From the NCBI GenBank assembly GCA_027021085.1, contig JALUVB010000095.1, positions 1 to 11,966 of the forward strand: 11,966 bases of DNA. The letters run 5' to 3'. The position numbers and the translations under genes were made by a program. Position 1 is the first letter of the stretch. The number at the start of each line of letters is the position of its first letter. The notes below the pieces were generated by a model, which was not told the DNA's origin, did not search any database, and worked only from the letters and a program-made list of their open reading frames with translations. The stretch comes from a bacterium (GTDB lineage Bacteria; CAIJMQ01; JAADFP01). Positions 1 through 6,276 of the stretch are shown here, one piece after another.

Positions 1-635
1 TCCAGTTAGATATTCTTTTGGGAAAAGGGCCTTCGGCCAAGTCGCTTAAAGTTTCCTTGCCCTCTTACACTTTGATAGGCGCTTCCACGCGTATTGGTCT
101 TTTAACTTCTCCCCTGAGAGCACGCTTTGGGATAAACTTCCGGATAAATTATTATTCCATTAAAGAAATGGAATCCATAATCATACGCTCAGCATCACTC
201 TTAGATATTCCCATTGAGAAAGAAGGGGCAAAAGAAATTGCTAAACGGTCCCGTGGCACCCCCCGGGTGGGGAACAGGCTTCTCAAAAGAGTAAGAGACT
301 TTGCACAGGTACGAGCAGAAGGCAGGATAACCGGGAAAGTAGCCAGAGACGCACTGGACCTTCTGGGAGTGGACGAACATGGGCTGGATGAACTGGACAA
401 GATGATACTGGGCCTGTTGGTTAAAGAATTCGGGGGAGGCCCTGTAGGCTTGAAGACACTGGCAGTGGCAATCGGTGAAGAAGAGGACACCATAGAAGAG
501 GTCTACGAGCCCTACCTGGTACAACAGGGGTATATAAAGAGAACATCTCGAGGCAGAGTTGCCACCTCAAAAGCCTTTGAATATATAGGGATAGAGATGG
601 AGGAACAGCCCACCCTGTGGGACAAAAGGAGGTGA
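1..635 (+). CDS. ruvB: Holliday junction branch-migration ATPase RuvB, C-terminal part (5' end outside window)
   Basis: RuvB is the AAA+ motor that, with RuvA, drives branch migration of Holliday junctions in recombination and repair. The reading frame is open from base 3, and about 210 residues are visible; the Walker A and B region lies upstream of the window. The first visible residues fit the RuvB stretch that precedes the sensor and arginine-finger segment. GASTRIG (arginine codon at 90-92) matches the family arginine finger, followed by LLTSPLRARFG. The sensor 2 segment RGTPRVGNRLLKRVRDFAQV is near bases 250-310. The last ~75 residues look like the RuvB winged-helix DNA-binding domain (GLKTLAVAIGEEEDTIEEVYEPYL, split here as family-typical text: GLKTLAVAIGEE then YEPYL, then GYI and RGR). 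The TTG at 18 is an internal leucine, not a start. The gene ends in TGA at 633-635, and its last bases carry the AAAGGAGG (625-632) of the next gene. ruvA or ruvC may lie upstream, outside the window. Confidence 0.95.
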   Translation, partial: QLDILLGKGPSAKSLKVSLPSYTLIGASTRIGLLTSPLRARFGINFRINYYSIKEMESIIIRSASLLDIPIEKEGAKEIAKRSRGTPRVGNRLLKRVRDFAQVRAEGRITGKVARDALDLLGVDEHGLDELDKMILGLLVKEFGGGPVGLKTLAVAIGEEEDTIEEVYEPYLVQQGYIKRTSRGRVATSKAFEYIGIEMEEQPTLWDKRR

Positions 636-638
636 AGA

Positions 639-836
639 ATGAATAAGGTAAAGGTTTTTATGGGAGCGGCCACCAACGAGGGACTAAAGTTCCTGGAAGA
701 CAAGATAAATAACTGGATAGAGACAGAAAACATTAAAATCATACAGCTTTCCACCACCTACGGAAGCAAGAAAGCAGAGGGAATGGGAATAGAATCAACA
801 GAAGAACTTTTTATCATTGTAACCTATGAGAAATAA
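639..836 (+). CDS. Small conserved-looking protein of unknown function (65 aa)
   Basis: I do not recognise this gene with certainty. It encodes 65 residues, starts at ATG 639 only 3 nt after the ruvB stop, and has a near-perfect ribosome binding site (AAAGGAGG, 625-632) inside the end of ruvB, so it is very likely translated and cotranscribed with ruvB. The protein has no signal peptide and no membrane segment. The order VKVFMGA, a helix-like stretch EGLKFLEDKINNWIE, a strand IKIIQLSTTYG and a final strand LFIIVTYEK suggests a compact beta-alpha-beta-beta fold. That layout, and the start 'VKVF...LE.KIN.W', resemble small cytoplasmic proteins of the Cse60 kind seen in spore formers. This is a resemblance of pattern only and does not give a function. 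The strong ribosome binding site and the tight fit behind ruvB are the best evidence that it is real. Confidence 0.8.
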   Translation: MNKVKVFMGAATNEGLKFLEDKINNWIETENIKIIQLSTTYGSKKAEGMGIESTEELFIIVTYEK

Positions 837-872
837 GCAGTAAAATGGTTTTTTAATTGCACGTTATGGCAG

Positions 873-893
873 CCACGGGCTGGAAGCCCGCGG
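873..893. repeat. Short GC-rich hairpin in the spacer before metG
   Basis: CGGGCT (876-881) pairs with AGCCCG (885-890) around the loop GGA. After an A/C mismatch, CC (873-874) pairs with GG (892-893). No T-run follows directly (AAGAGAAG), so a rho-independent terminator is unlikely. Hairpins with this GGCTGGAAGCC-type core occur as dispersed repeats in many bacterial genomes. Whether this one is dispersed here cannot be seen from a single copy. Confidence 0.5.
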
Positions 894-938
894 AAGAGAA
901 GAAGTTAGGAGTTTTTTAGTAAAACCGGAGCATAGAAC

Positions 939-2438
939 ATGGAAAAAAGATTCTACATAACCACGGCTATCGCTTATATCAATTCCCCTCCCCATATCGG
1001 GTTTGCCTACGAGGTGATAGGGGCAGACATAATGGCAAGGTTCCAGAAAATGCAAGGGAAAGAGGTGTTCTTTCTTACTGGCTCTGATGAACACTCGTTT
1101 AACGTGTATAAAAAAGCCCAGGAGGCAGGCCTTACTCCACACGAGTACTGCGACAAAATGGTAGAGAGATATAAAAGAATCTGGCAGTTGCTGGGAATAG
1201 ATTACGACAGGTTCATTCGCACCAGTTCAGAAAAACATAAAAAAGTGGTATACCAGTTAATGGATAAACTCCTGCAGACAGATTTTGTTTACAGGGGTAA
1301 ATATTCCGGCTGGTACTGCATCTCCTGCGAAGGTTTTTACAGGGAAAAAGAGCTAAAAGACGGACTGTGTCCTATACATGGCAGAGAGCCAGAATGGGTA
1401 GAAGAAGAAAACTACTTTTTTGCGCTCTCCCGCTTCGAAGATTTCTTAAAAAGCCACATAAAAGACCACCCGGAATTTATTCAGCCTGAGGAAAGGAGAA
1501 ATGAAGTCCTGGGCATACTTAACAGCGGACTTCAGGATATAAGTATTTCCCGCAGGGGAAAAGGCTGGGGAATTCCCTTCCCGGGTACAAAAGAAGAAAT
1601 AGTTTACGTATGGGTAGATGCTCTCATTAACTATATCTCAGGGTTAGGAGATAATTTTCCTGATTTCTGGCCTGCCGATTTCCACGTAATAGGAAAAGAT
1701 ATTATAAGGTTCCACTGTATTATCTGGCCCGCCCTGCTCAAAACCTTGCAGCTTCCTCTGCCCAGGAGAATTTTTTCGCACGGATTTATAAACTTGAAAG
1801 GTGAGAAAATTTCCTCCACGCGCGGAAATATACTTCAACCGGAAGAATTGCTGAAAGAATACCCTGCTGATGCTCTGCGCTTTTATCTGTTCAGGGAAAT
1901 ACCCTTCGGGCAAGACGGGGATTTCTCCCTGGAAGGCCTCAAGGAAAGGTATAACCAGGAATTGGCAAACGACTGGGGCAACTTCGTACGCCGGATAGAA
2001 GTAATGACCGACAAGTATTTCGCTTCCACCATTCCCTCCCCTTCTAAACTTTCTCCCCTGGAACAGGAATTAACAAGTTTTTCAAAAGAAATATGGAGAA
2101 ATGCTAGTTCCTACATGGAAGAATTTCACTTTTCCTTAGCATTGCAGGAGACATGGAAATTGATTAAACGAGCCAATCAATACATAGAAGAATCATCCCC
2201 CTGGAACCTGCACAAAACTAATGATAAAGAAAGGCTTTCTACCGTAATTTATACCGCTCTTGAGTTAATCAGAAAAATTGCCCTTCTTCTCTTTCCATTT
2301 ATCCCCTTCTCCTGCGCACGCGTGCTGGAAGACCTGGGGGTTAAAAAACAACTAAACTGGCAGGAGGCCGGGGAATGGAATAAACTTCCTCCCGGGAAGA
2401 AGATTACTCTCTCCCCTCCCCTGTTTGCAAAGAAATGA
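939..2438 (+). CDS. metG: Methionyl-tRNA synthetase (class I), divergent signature motifs
   Basis: MetRS charges tRNA-Met with methionine in the cytoplasm, for initiation and elongation. The protein has 499 residues. The Rossmann-fold N-terminus holds the HIGH-type motif as PPHIGF (H19-F22), then FFLTGSDEH. A zinc-knuckle insertion follows: C127, C130, C144 and H147 (CxxC...CPIH). After it comes EEENYFFALSRFEDFL, typical of MetRS. The KMSKS loop reads KISSTRGN (K290-N297). The all-alpha anticodon-binding domain covers about 335-499 (NDWGNFVRR, NQYIEESSPWNLHK). The length fits the short form without the C-terminal tRNA-binding OB domain found in ~650-residue MetRS. ATG 939 has GGAG at 927-930 and places the catalytic fold at the N-terminus. 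The stop overlaps the next start (ATGA). Odd points are the F in place of the last H of HIGH and S-T in place of K-S in KMSKS. The family call is secure. Confidence 0.96.
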   Translation: MEKRFYITTAIAYINSPPHIGFAYEVIGADIMARFQKMQGKEVFFLTGSDEHSFNVYKKAQEAGLTPHEYCDKMVERYKRIWQLLGIDYDRFIRTSSEKHKKVVYQLMDKLLQTDFVYRGKYSGWYCISCEGFYREKELKDGLCPIHGREPEWVEEENYFFALSRFEDFLKSHIKDHPEFIQPEERRNEVLGILNSGLQDISISRRGKGWGIPFPGTKEEIVYVWVDALINYISGLGDNFPDFWPADFHVIGKDIIRFHCIIWPALLKTLQLPLPRRIFSHGFINLKGEKISSTRGNILQPEELLKEYPADALRFYLFREIPFGQDGDFSLEGLKERYNQELANDWGNFVRRIEVMTDKYFASTIPSPSKLSPLEQELTSFSKEIWRNASSYMEEFHFSLALQETWKLIKRANQYIEESSPWNLHKTNDKERLSTVIYTALELIRKIALLLFPFIPFSCARVLEDLGVKKQLNWQEAGEWNKLPPGKKITLSPPLFAKK

Positions 2439-2824
2439 AAGGAAAACGAATTTTAGTGGCAGAAGATGATACTGAGCTTTTGAAAGTCATAATCCTGCTT
2501 CTTAAAAGCAGAGGTTACCACATCTACGCAGTTAAAAACGGGGAAAAAGCCTGGCAAATACTCTCCTCCAGGCCGGTTGACCTGGCTATCCTGGATATTA
2601 AGATGCCCGGCATGGATGGTTTAACCCTGGTAAAAAAGCTGAAAAGTACACCTTCTTTGAAAAGTATACCTGTGATTGTTATCACCGGGGTAAGCCGCAG
2701 CAGCGGAAAAACCGATGATTACTGGACCATCAGGATAGGTGCGGACGACTTTATCAGCAAACCATTCGATCCCCAAAACCTTCTCAACAGAATAGAGGAC
2801 CAATTAAAAATTTATGAAGAATAA
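2435..2824 (+). CDS. Single-domain (CheY-like) response regulator
   Basis: This is a 129-residue receiver domain with no output domain. Such proteins take a phosphoryl group from a histidine kinase and act by protein-protein contact or as phosphorelay intermediates. All active-site positions are present: acidic cluster E10-D11-D12, phosphoacceptor D54 in LAILDIKMPG, T84 in VIVITG, and K109 in FISKPFDP. No kinase gene lies in the window, so its partner and output are unknown. The start ATG 2435 overlaps the metG stop as ATGA and has no clear ribosome binding site, so translation is probably coupled to metG. Its 3' end overlaps pyrF by 11 nt. A two-component regulator wedged between a tRNA synthetase and a pyrimidine enzyme is unusual, and its job cannot be read from its neighbours. 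Confidence 0.93.
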   Translation: MKGKRILVAEDDTELLKVIILLLKSRGYHIYAVKNGEKAWQILSSRPVDLAILDIKMPGMDGLTLVKKLKSTPSLKSIPVIVITGVSRSSGKTDDYWTIRIGADDFISKPFDPQNLLNRIEDQLKIYEE

Positions 2825-3488
2825 GATAATACTGGCCCTGGATGTGAAAAATTTGGGCGAAGCCGAAAAAATAATTGAACGATTTTCCGGTTCCATTAAC
2901 ATCTACAAAGTAGGCCCTTTTCTCTTCTATCGCTCTGGCTGGAAAATTATTGACAAGCTAAAAAAGCAAGGGAAGAGGGTATTTCTGGACCTGAAAATTC
3001 ACGATATACCCAACGTAGTAAAAGAAGGAGTTAAAATTGCAGCAGAAAAGGGGATAGATTTCTTCACCCTGCATATTTCCGCAGGAAAGACCGCACTGCG
3101 TGAGGCAGTAAAGGAAAAGGGAAGAATGAAACTTCTGGGAGTAACAGTGCTTACCAGTCTCTCTCAGGAAGATTTGCAGGGGCTCGGATGGAAATACGGG
3201 GAAAAAGAGCTGATATTACGCCTTTCCGGGATTGCCAGAGAATCCGGCATTGATGGGGTGATTGCGGGAGGAAGAGAAGTTCAAATGATAAAACAGGCAA
3301 CGGGGGGAAATTTCCTGGTCATCACACCGGGAATTCGCTGGAGCACTTCCCCTTTGGATGACCAGAAGCGCGTATCTACACCTCAGGAAGCCTTCTCTCA
3401 GGGTGCTGACTACATAGTTATGGGACGTTCTCTTATCCTGGATGCAAAAGCAACGGAAAAATTACAAAAATTAGAGAATTTATTTTAA
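2814..3488 (+). CDS. pyrF: Orotidine 5'-phosphate decarboxylase
   Basis: This enzyme converts orotidine 5'-phosphate to UMP, the last step of de novo pyrimidine synthesis. At 224 residues it matches the short bacterial group (about 230 aa). The TIM-barrel begins with IILALDV (D10) and YKVG (K32). The catalytic charge network is in FLDLKIHDIPN (D59, K61, D64). The phosphate-binding end is VITPGIR, then GADYIVMGRSLI near the C-terminus. ATG 2814 lies inside the 3' end of the response regulator gene (11-nt overlap) and has no evident ribosome binding site, so coupled translation is likely. The start is well placed because the first beta strand follows at once. No other pyr gene is in the window, so pyrF is separated from any pyrimidine operon. 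Confidence 0.96.
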   Translation: MKNKIILALDVKNLGEAEKIIERFSGSINIYKVGPFLFYRSGWKIIDKLKKQGKRVFLDLKIHDIPNVVKEGVKIAAEKGIDFFTLHISAGKTALREAVKEKGRMKLLGVTVLTSLSQEDLQGLGWKYGEKELILRLSGIARESGIDGVIAGGREVQMIKQATGGNFLVITPGIRWSTSPLDDQKRVSTPQEAFSQGADYIVMGRSLILDAKATEKLQKLENLF

Positions 3489-3493
3489 ATTTA

Positions 3494-3502
3494 TGGTATA
3501 CT
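3494..3502 (+). promoter_or_regulatory. Candidate extended -10 promoter for the rpsO operon
   Basis: TGGTATACT matches the extended -10 pattern TGnTATAAT with one mismatch, 6 nt after the pyrF stop. No convincing -35 lies 16-18 nt upstream (gagaat / agaatt), so the TG extension would have to compensate. Transcription would start near 3508-3510, giving a leader of about 145 nt before rpsO. The same TGG-TATA pattern precedes the PEPCK gene. Confidence 0.45.
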
Positions 3503-3521
3503 CTGTTCTGTAGTAGCTTAA

Positions 3522-3638
3522 ATGGCTGATTTAGATAAAAAACCAAGTAAAGTGATAAAAAGAAAGATGGTAAGTGGCGAGGCAGAAAGCAGGGTAGTAA
3601 CTTTGCCGCCCCGTCGCCTATTTGCGGATATTTTTTAG
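3522..3638 (+). CDS. Possible 38-codon upstream ORF in the rpsO leader
   Basis: ATG 3522 opens a frame of 38 codons ending in TAG at 3636-3638, directly at the rpsO ribosome binding site. The predicted peptide is basic in its first half (K/R-rich around KVIKRK) and ends in PPRRLFADIF. No ribosome binding site precedes it, and the start would lie only about 13 nt from the proposed transcription start. An open run of 38 codons is not rare by chance. It could be a leader peptide, a small protein or nothing; the end at the rpsO ribosome binding site is what makes it worth listing. Confidence 0.25.
   Translation: MADLDKKPSKVIKRKMVSGEAESRVVTLPPRRLFADIF
3576..3636 (+). promoter_or_regulatory. Structured leader upstream of rpsO with alternative pairings and a T-run
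   Basis: GGCGA (3576-3580) can pair with TCGCC (3614-3618). Nested inside, GGC..AAAG (3581-3589, AG bulge) can pair with CTTTGCC (3601-3607). A competing stem, CCGC (3606-3609) with GCGG (3624-3627), sits just before ATATTTTTT (ending 3636) and would form a weak terminator-like element. It cannot coexist with the nested stem. S15 is known to repress its own mRNA through structured leaders in several bacteria, so autoregulation is a reasonable inference. The pairings were found by eye and are short. Confidence 0.35.
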
Positions 3639-3653
3639 GAAGGAGAGAGAAGA

Positions 3654-3923
3654 ATGCCCTTAACAAAGGAAAAGAAAAAAGAGCTGGTAGACAATTTCAA
3701 GTTGCATGAGAAAGACACGGGTTCTCCTGAGGTTCAAATAGCTCTCCTCACGCAGAGGATTAACAATCTCTCAGAACACTTAAAAAAGTTTAAAAAAGAT
3801 CGCTCTTCCCGCCGCGGTCTCCTCAAACTGGTGGGAGAAAGACGTTCCCTCCTTGATTATCTGAAAAGGAAAGACGCCTCCAGATATTCTAAATTAATAG
3901 AAGCGCTAAATCTCAGGAAGTAG
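3654..3923 (+). CDS. rpsO: 30S ribosomal protein S15
   Basis: S15 is a primary 16S rRNA-binding protein that helps organise the central domain of the 30S subunit and contributes to a bridge to 50S. The 89 residues equal the usual family length, and the four-helix pattern is clear. Conserved segments include [24 protein letters not shown], here cited in parts as [13 protein letters not shown] and RINNLSEHL, then [19 protein letters not shown] and Y-x-K-LI near the C-terminus. AAGGAG (3640-3645) lies 8 nt before the ATG. The TAG stop shares its G with the GTG start of infC. rpsO is more often next to pnp or truB; here it heads the infC-rpmI-rplT cluster, probably as the first gene of that transcript. 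Confidence 0.97.
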   Translation: MPLTKEKKKELVDNFKLHEKDTGSPEVQIALLTQRINNLSEHLKKFKKDRSSRRGLLKLVGERRSLLDYLKRKDASRYSKLIEALNLRK

Positions 3924-4459
3924 TGAGTAGAAATCCCCGTTTCCATACCCAGCAATATAGAGTTAACGAGCGCATAAGAGTGCGTGAGGTTAGAGTGGTA
4001 GATCCGCAGGGGAGACAAATAGGGATAATGGGCAGGGACCAGGCTTTGAGGCTGGCAAGCGACTTAGGGTTAGACCTGGTGGAAGTCGCCTCACAGACAT
4101 ACCCGCCTGTTTGCCGCATAATGGATTACGGGAAATTTAAATACGAGCAGAAGAAAAGAGAGAAAGATGCAAAGAAAAAACAGAAATCCCAGGAGGTAAA
4201 AGAAGTTAAATTCCGTCCTTCCATAGATGAACACGACCTGGATAGAAAAGTGCAGTACATAAAGGATTTCCTGCAGGAAGGGCACAAAGTACGAGTTATT
4301 CTTTTCTTTCGGGGAAGAGAAATGGTGCATTTGGATAGAGGAAGAAAGCTTCTGGAGAAAATCAGGGTGGAAGTAGAAAAAGAAGCAGAGACAACCAAGT
4401 CTCCTACATTAATGGGGAGAATACTAATGATGGTGCTTTCTCCCAAGGGAAGGAGTTAA
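3923..4459 (+). CDS. infC: Translation initiation factor IF-3 (GTG start)
   Basis: IF-3 binds the 30S subunit, keeps it apart from 50S and checks start-codon selection. The 178-residue protein begins with the family N-domain (RVNERIRVREVRVVDPQG, then GLDLVEVASQTYPPVCRIMDYGK cited in parts: DLVEVA and PVCRIMDYGKFKYEQ). A Lys-rich linker follows at about 75-92. The C-domain covers about 93-178 (VKEVKFRP, HDLDRKVQYIKDFL, GHKVRVILFFRGREM). The GTG at 3923 is the only start that gives the full N-domain. It overlaps the rpsO stop by one base, and AGGAAG (about 3915-3920) in rpsO serves as ribosome binding site. Rare starts are typical of infC, which in enterobacteria limits its own translation through an AUU start; GTG is a much milder departure, so the same control is only a possibility. 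Confidence 0.96.
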   Translation: MSRNPRFHTQQYRVNERIRVREVRVVDPQGRQIGIMGRDQALRLASDLGLDLVEVASQTYPPVCRIMDYGKFKYEQKKREKDAKKKQKSQEVKEVKFRPSIDEHDLDRKVQYIKDFLQEGHKVRVILFFRGREMVHLDRGRKLLEKIRVEVEKEAETTKSPTLMGRILMMVLSPKGRS

Positions 4460-4461
4460 AA

Positions 4462-4659
4462 ATGGGCAATCTTAAAGTTAAAAAATCGGCTGCAAAGAGA
4501 TTCTGGGTAAGTGGTAGCGGAAAGATAATGCGAAGGAAAGCAGCTCATAGCCATCTATTGCGGAAGAAAACCAGCACGCAGAAGAGAAGGTTGAAAATGT
4601 CCACTCCATTAACCTCAGATAATGCCTCTCGAGTGAAAAAAATACTGAGAATTGGATAA
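4462..4659 (+). CDS. rpmI: 50S ribosomal protein L35
   Basis: L35 is a small, very basic protein of the large subunit. The 65 residues match the family length. The signature KKSAAKRFWVSGSGKIMRRKA corresponds to the family's K-x-AAKRF-x-V-x-GSGKI-x-RRKA, cited here by its key residues. SHLLRKKTS and RLKMSTPLTSDNASRVKKIL follow the usual L35 order. AAGGAG (4450-4455) in the last codons of infC lies 6 nt before the ATG, so infC and rpmI are packed with a 2-nt gap. Position between infC and rplT is the standard bacterial arrangement. Confidence 0.96.
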   Translation: MGNLKVKKSAAKRFWVSGSGKIMRRKAAHSHLLRKKTSTQKRRLKMSTPLTSDNASRVKKILRIG

Positions 4660-4668
4660 GGAGGAAAC

Positions 4669-5022
4669 ATGCGAGTCAAAAGAGGTTTAATTAAGAGTAA
4701 AAAGCGAAGAAAGCTAAGAAAGCTGACCAAGGGGTTCTGGGGCGGGAGGAAACTGCATCGCACTGCTAAAGAAACAGTAATGCGAGCTCTTGCTTATGCC
4801 TATCGCGACAGGAAGGTAAGAAAGAGGGAATTTCGCAAACTATGGATAGAGAGAATAAATGCCGCAGCAAGGGCTTATGATCTCACCTACTCTCAATTTA
4901 TCAATGGTTTGAAAAAGCATAATATAAAACTGGACAGAAAGGTGCTTGCCGACATGGCAGTCAACTATCCAGTAGATTTCAGGAATTTAGTGGAAACAGT
5001 AAAAAAAGAAGCAAGCAATTAG
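4669..5022 (+). CDS. rplT: 50S ribosomal protein L20
   Basis: L20 binds 23S rRNA early in 50S assembly and in several bacteria represses its own operon by binding mRNA. The 117 residues match the family length. The N-terminal basic extension and the helical core are clear: [65 protein letters not shown] and ADMAV near the C-terminus. AAGGAGG (4658-4664) overlaps the rpmI stop and lies 4 nt before the ATG. It is the last gene of the tightly packed ribosomal run; a 192-nt spacer separates it from pheS. An L20-binding site cannot be recognised by eye here. Confidence 0.97.
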   Translation: MRVKRGLIKSKKRRKLRKLTKGFWGGRKLHRTAKETVMRALAYAYRDRKVRKREFRKLWIERINAAARAYDLTYSQFINGLKKHNIKLDRKVLADMAVNYPVDFRNLVETVKKEASN

Positions 5023-5080
5023 GCAATAATAAACGTGCGCAAGACAGTGCGGGCAGCGCGTAACAAAAAGATGGCAGTAA

Positions 5081-5187
5081 GGGAAAATAGATGATGTCAA
5101 GTTTAACCCTGAGCCTTGCCCCATGCATGCTGAAGTCCTTCAGAGGTCCAACCGCCTCTGTGTTTTCCCCTGCACATCCATTTTCCC
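5081..5187 (+). promoter_or_regulatory. Structured pheS leader: long-range stem with inner alternative hairpins
   Basis: Bases 5081-5093 pair with 5175-5187 (12 of 13 positions; one A/C mismatch at 5089/5179), closing an 81-nt loop. TAA 5078-5080 with TTA 5190-5192 can extend it. Inside, two hairpins overlap and exclude each other: CTGAA/TTCAG (5130-5134 / 5139-5143, loop GTCC) and CAGAGG/CCTCTG (5141-5146 / 5155-5160). CCTTG (5114-5118) or TTAACC (5103-5108) could pair with the AAGG ribosome binding site of pheS at 5202-5205. The outer stem covers the start codon of the 40-codon ORF at 5091. PheS genes are often controlled by a leader (peptide attenuation or T-box). This region lacks a usable T-box, so another mechanism, or none, applies. 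Confidence 0.4.
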
Positions 5188-5213
5188 ACTTAATCCAGAG
5201 CAAGGTTAACTAA
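5091..5213 (+). CDS. Possible 40-codon upstream ORF directly before pheS
   Basis: Two tandem ATGs (5091, 5094) open a frame that ends in TAA 5211-5213, one base before the pheS ATG. The peptide would have 40 residues with three Phe (codons at 5139, 5163, 5178), three Pro-containing turns and no recognisable domain. A weak AAGGG (5079-5083) precedes the first ATG. The stop position would allow reinitiation or coupled translation of pheS. Phe codons are spread out, unlike the clustered Phe codons of the classic enterobacterial pheL peptide. The antisense frame of the same stretch is also open, so chance cannot be excluded. Confidence 0.3.
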   Translation: MMSSLTLSLAPCMLKSFRGPTASVFSPAHPFSHLIQSKVN

Positions 5214-5214
5214 A

Positions 5215-6216
5215 ATGTGGGAGAAACTTTCACAACTTAAAGAAAAATACCTGGCGCTTTTAGAAAAAGTAGAAACCCAGGAAGAGTTAGAGTCTCTGAA
5301 AATAGAAATTTTAGGAAGAAAGGGCGTTCTCACCTCGCTACTGAAGGGTATAAAAGACCTACCACTCGAGTTAAAACCAGAGGTGGGAAAACAGGCTAAT
5401 CAATTCAAGGCATTTATAACTTCTCTTCTCTCCCAAAAACAGGAAGAGCTTAAAAGCAAAAAGGAGAAATCATTCGACTATACTCTCCCCGCTTTTCCCA
5501 TATACAAAGGAAAACTTCATCCTCTCACCCGGGTTACAAAGGAGATACTGGACATTTTTCAACACCTGGGATTCCAGGTTTTTACCGGGCCGGAGATTGA
5601 AACAGACCACTACAATTTCCAGGCCCTTAATTTTCCCCCTGACCACCCAGCCAGAGATGTCCAGGATTCTTTCCACCTGGAAGGTGAATATCTTCTCCGC
5701 ACTCAGACCTCGCCGGTACAAATCAGGGTAATGGAGAAATATCCCCCTCCCATACGCATGATTTCGCCCGGAAGATGCTTCAGAAGAGATACTCCCGATG
5801 CCACGCACCTCCCCATGTTTCACCAGATTGAAGGACTGGCAGTGGATAAAAACATACGTTTCACCGATTTAAAGGGAGTATTGGGTGAATTTGTGCATGC
5901 TTTCTTTGGAAAAGCAGTAAAAATGCGCTTTACTCCCTCCTACTTTCCCTTCACCGAACCCAGTGCGGAAGCTTCCATCTCCTGCATAATATGCGCCGGG
6001 AAAGGATGCAGAACCTGTTCCTATACGGGATGGCTGGAAATATTAGGGGCAGGGATGGTGCATCCCAACGTGCTAAAAGCTGTCCACTACGATACTGAAA
6101 AGTACACTGGCTTTGCTTTCGGTATGGGAGTAGAAAGAATTACTATGTTGAAATTCGGCATAAATGATATCCGGCTACTTTATGAGAACGATATAAGATT
6201 TTTACAGCAAATTTGA
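5215..6216 (+). CDS. pheS: Phenylalanyl-tRNA synthetase alpha subunit
   Basis: PheS is the catalytic subunit of the (alpha-beta)2 class II synthetase that charges tRNA-Phe. The 333 residues match the family (about 330-350). Residues 1-85 form the N-terminal coiled coil. Motif 1 lies around HPLTRVTKEILDIFQHLGF (102-120) with GPEIE at 125-129. DHPARDVQDSFH is at 143-154, motif 2 is GRCFRRDTPDATHLPMFHQIEG (cited: GRCFRRD at 186-192, HQIEG at 203-207), and motif 3 is GFAFGMGVERITML (299-312). C257, C260, C265 and C268 form a CxxC..CxxC cluster before GWLEILGAGMVHP, a feature present in part of the family. The ATG at 5215 has a weak AAGG at 5202-5205. The beta subunit gene pheT, normally next, is absent: a phosphatase gene follows instead. 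Confidence 0.96.
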   Translation: MWEKLSQLKEKYLALLEKVETQEELESLKIEILGRKGVLTSLLKGIKDLPLELKPEVGKQANQFKAFITSLLSQKQEELKSKKEKSFDYTLPAFPIYKGKLHPLTRVTKEILDIFQHLGFQVFTGPEIETDHYNFQALNFPPDHPARDVQDSFHLEGEYLLRTQTSPVQIRVMEKYPPPIRMISPGRCFRRDTPDATHLPMFHQIEGLAVDKNIRFTDLKGVLGEFVHAFFGKAVKMRFTPSYFPFTEPSAEASISCIICAGKGCRTCSYTGWLEILGAGMVHPNVLKAVHYDTEKYTGFAFGMGVERITMLKFGINDIRLLYENDIRFLQQI

Positions 6217-6276
6217 AAAGTAAGAGAGAATGAATAGCACTCCATTAAGAATCCAGTACGTAAAGGCAGGTAGAAA

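Noticed and set aside
5035-5094. 19-codon basic frame starting GTG after rplT
   Set aside because: There is no ribosome binding site, the length is easily reached by chance, and there is no similarity to known peptides.
5101-5160. T-box-like sequence before pheS (GAGGTCCAACCGCC resembles the T-box AGGGTGGNACCGCG)
   Set aside because: The two G residues of the UGGN element that must pair with the tRNA NCCA end are C here, and the leader is short with no recognisable specifier stem.
4979-5203. Antisense 74-codon frame with a PilZ-like DFSMHGARLRV segment
   Set aside because: Only one short motif fits, the frame overlaps rplT and the pheS leader, it has no ribosome binding site, and its last third is hydrophobic antisense of Lys-rich rplT codons.
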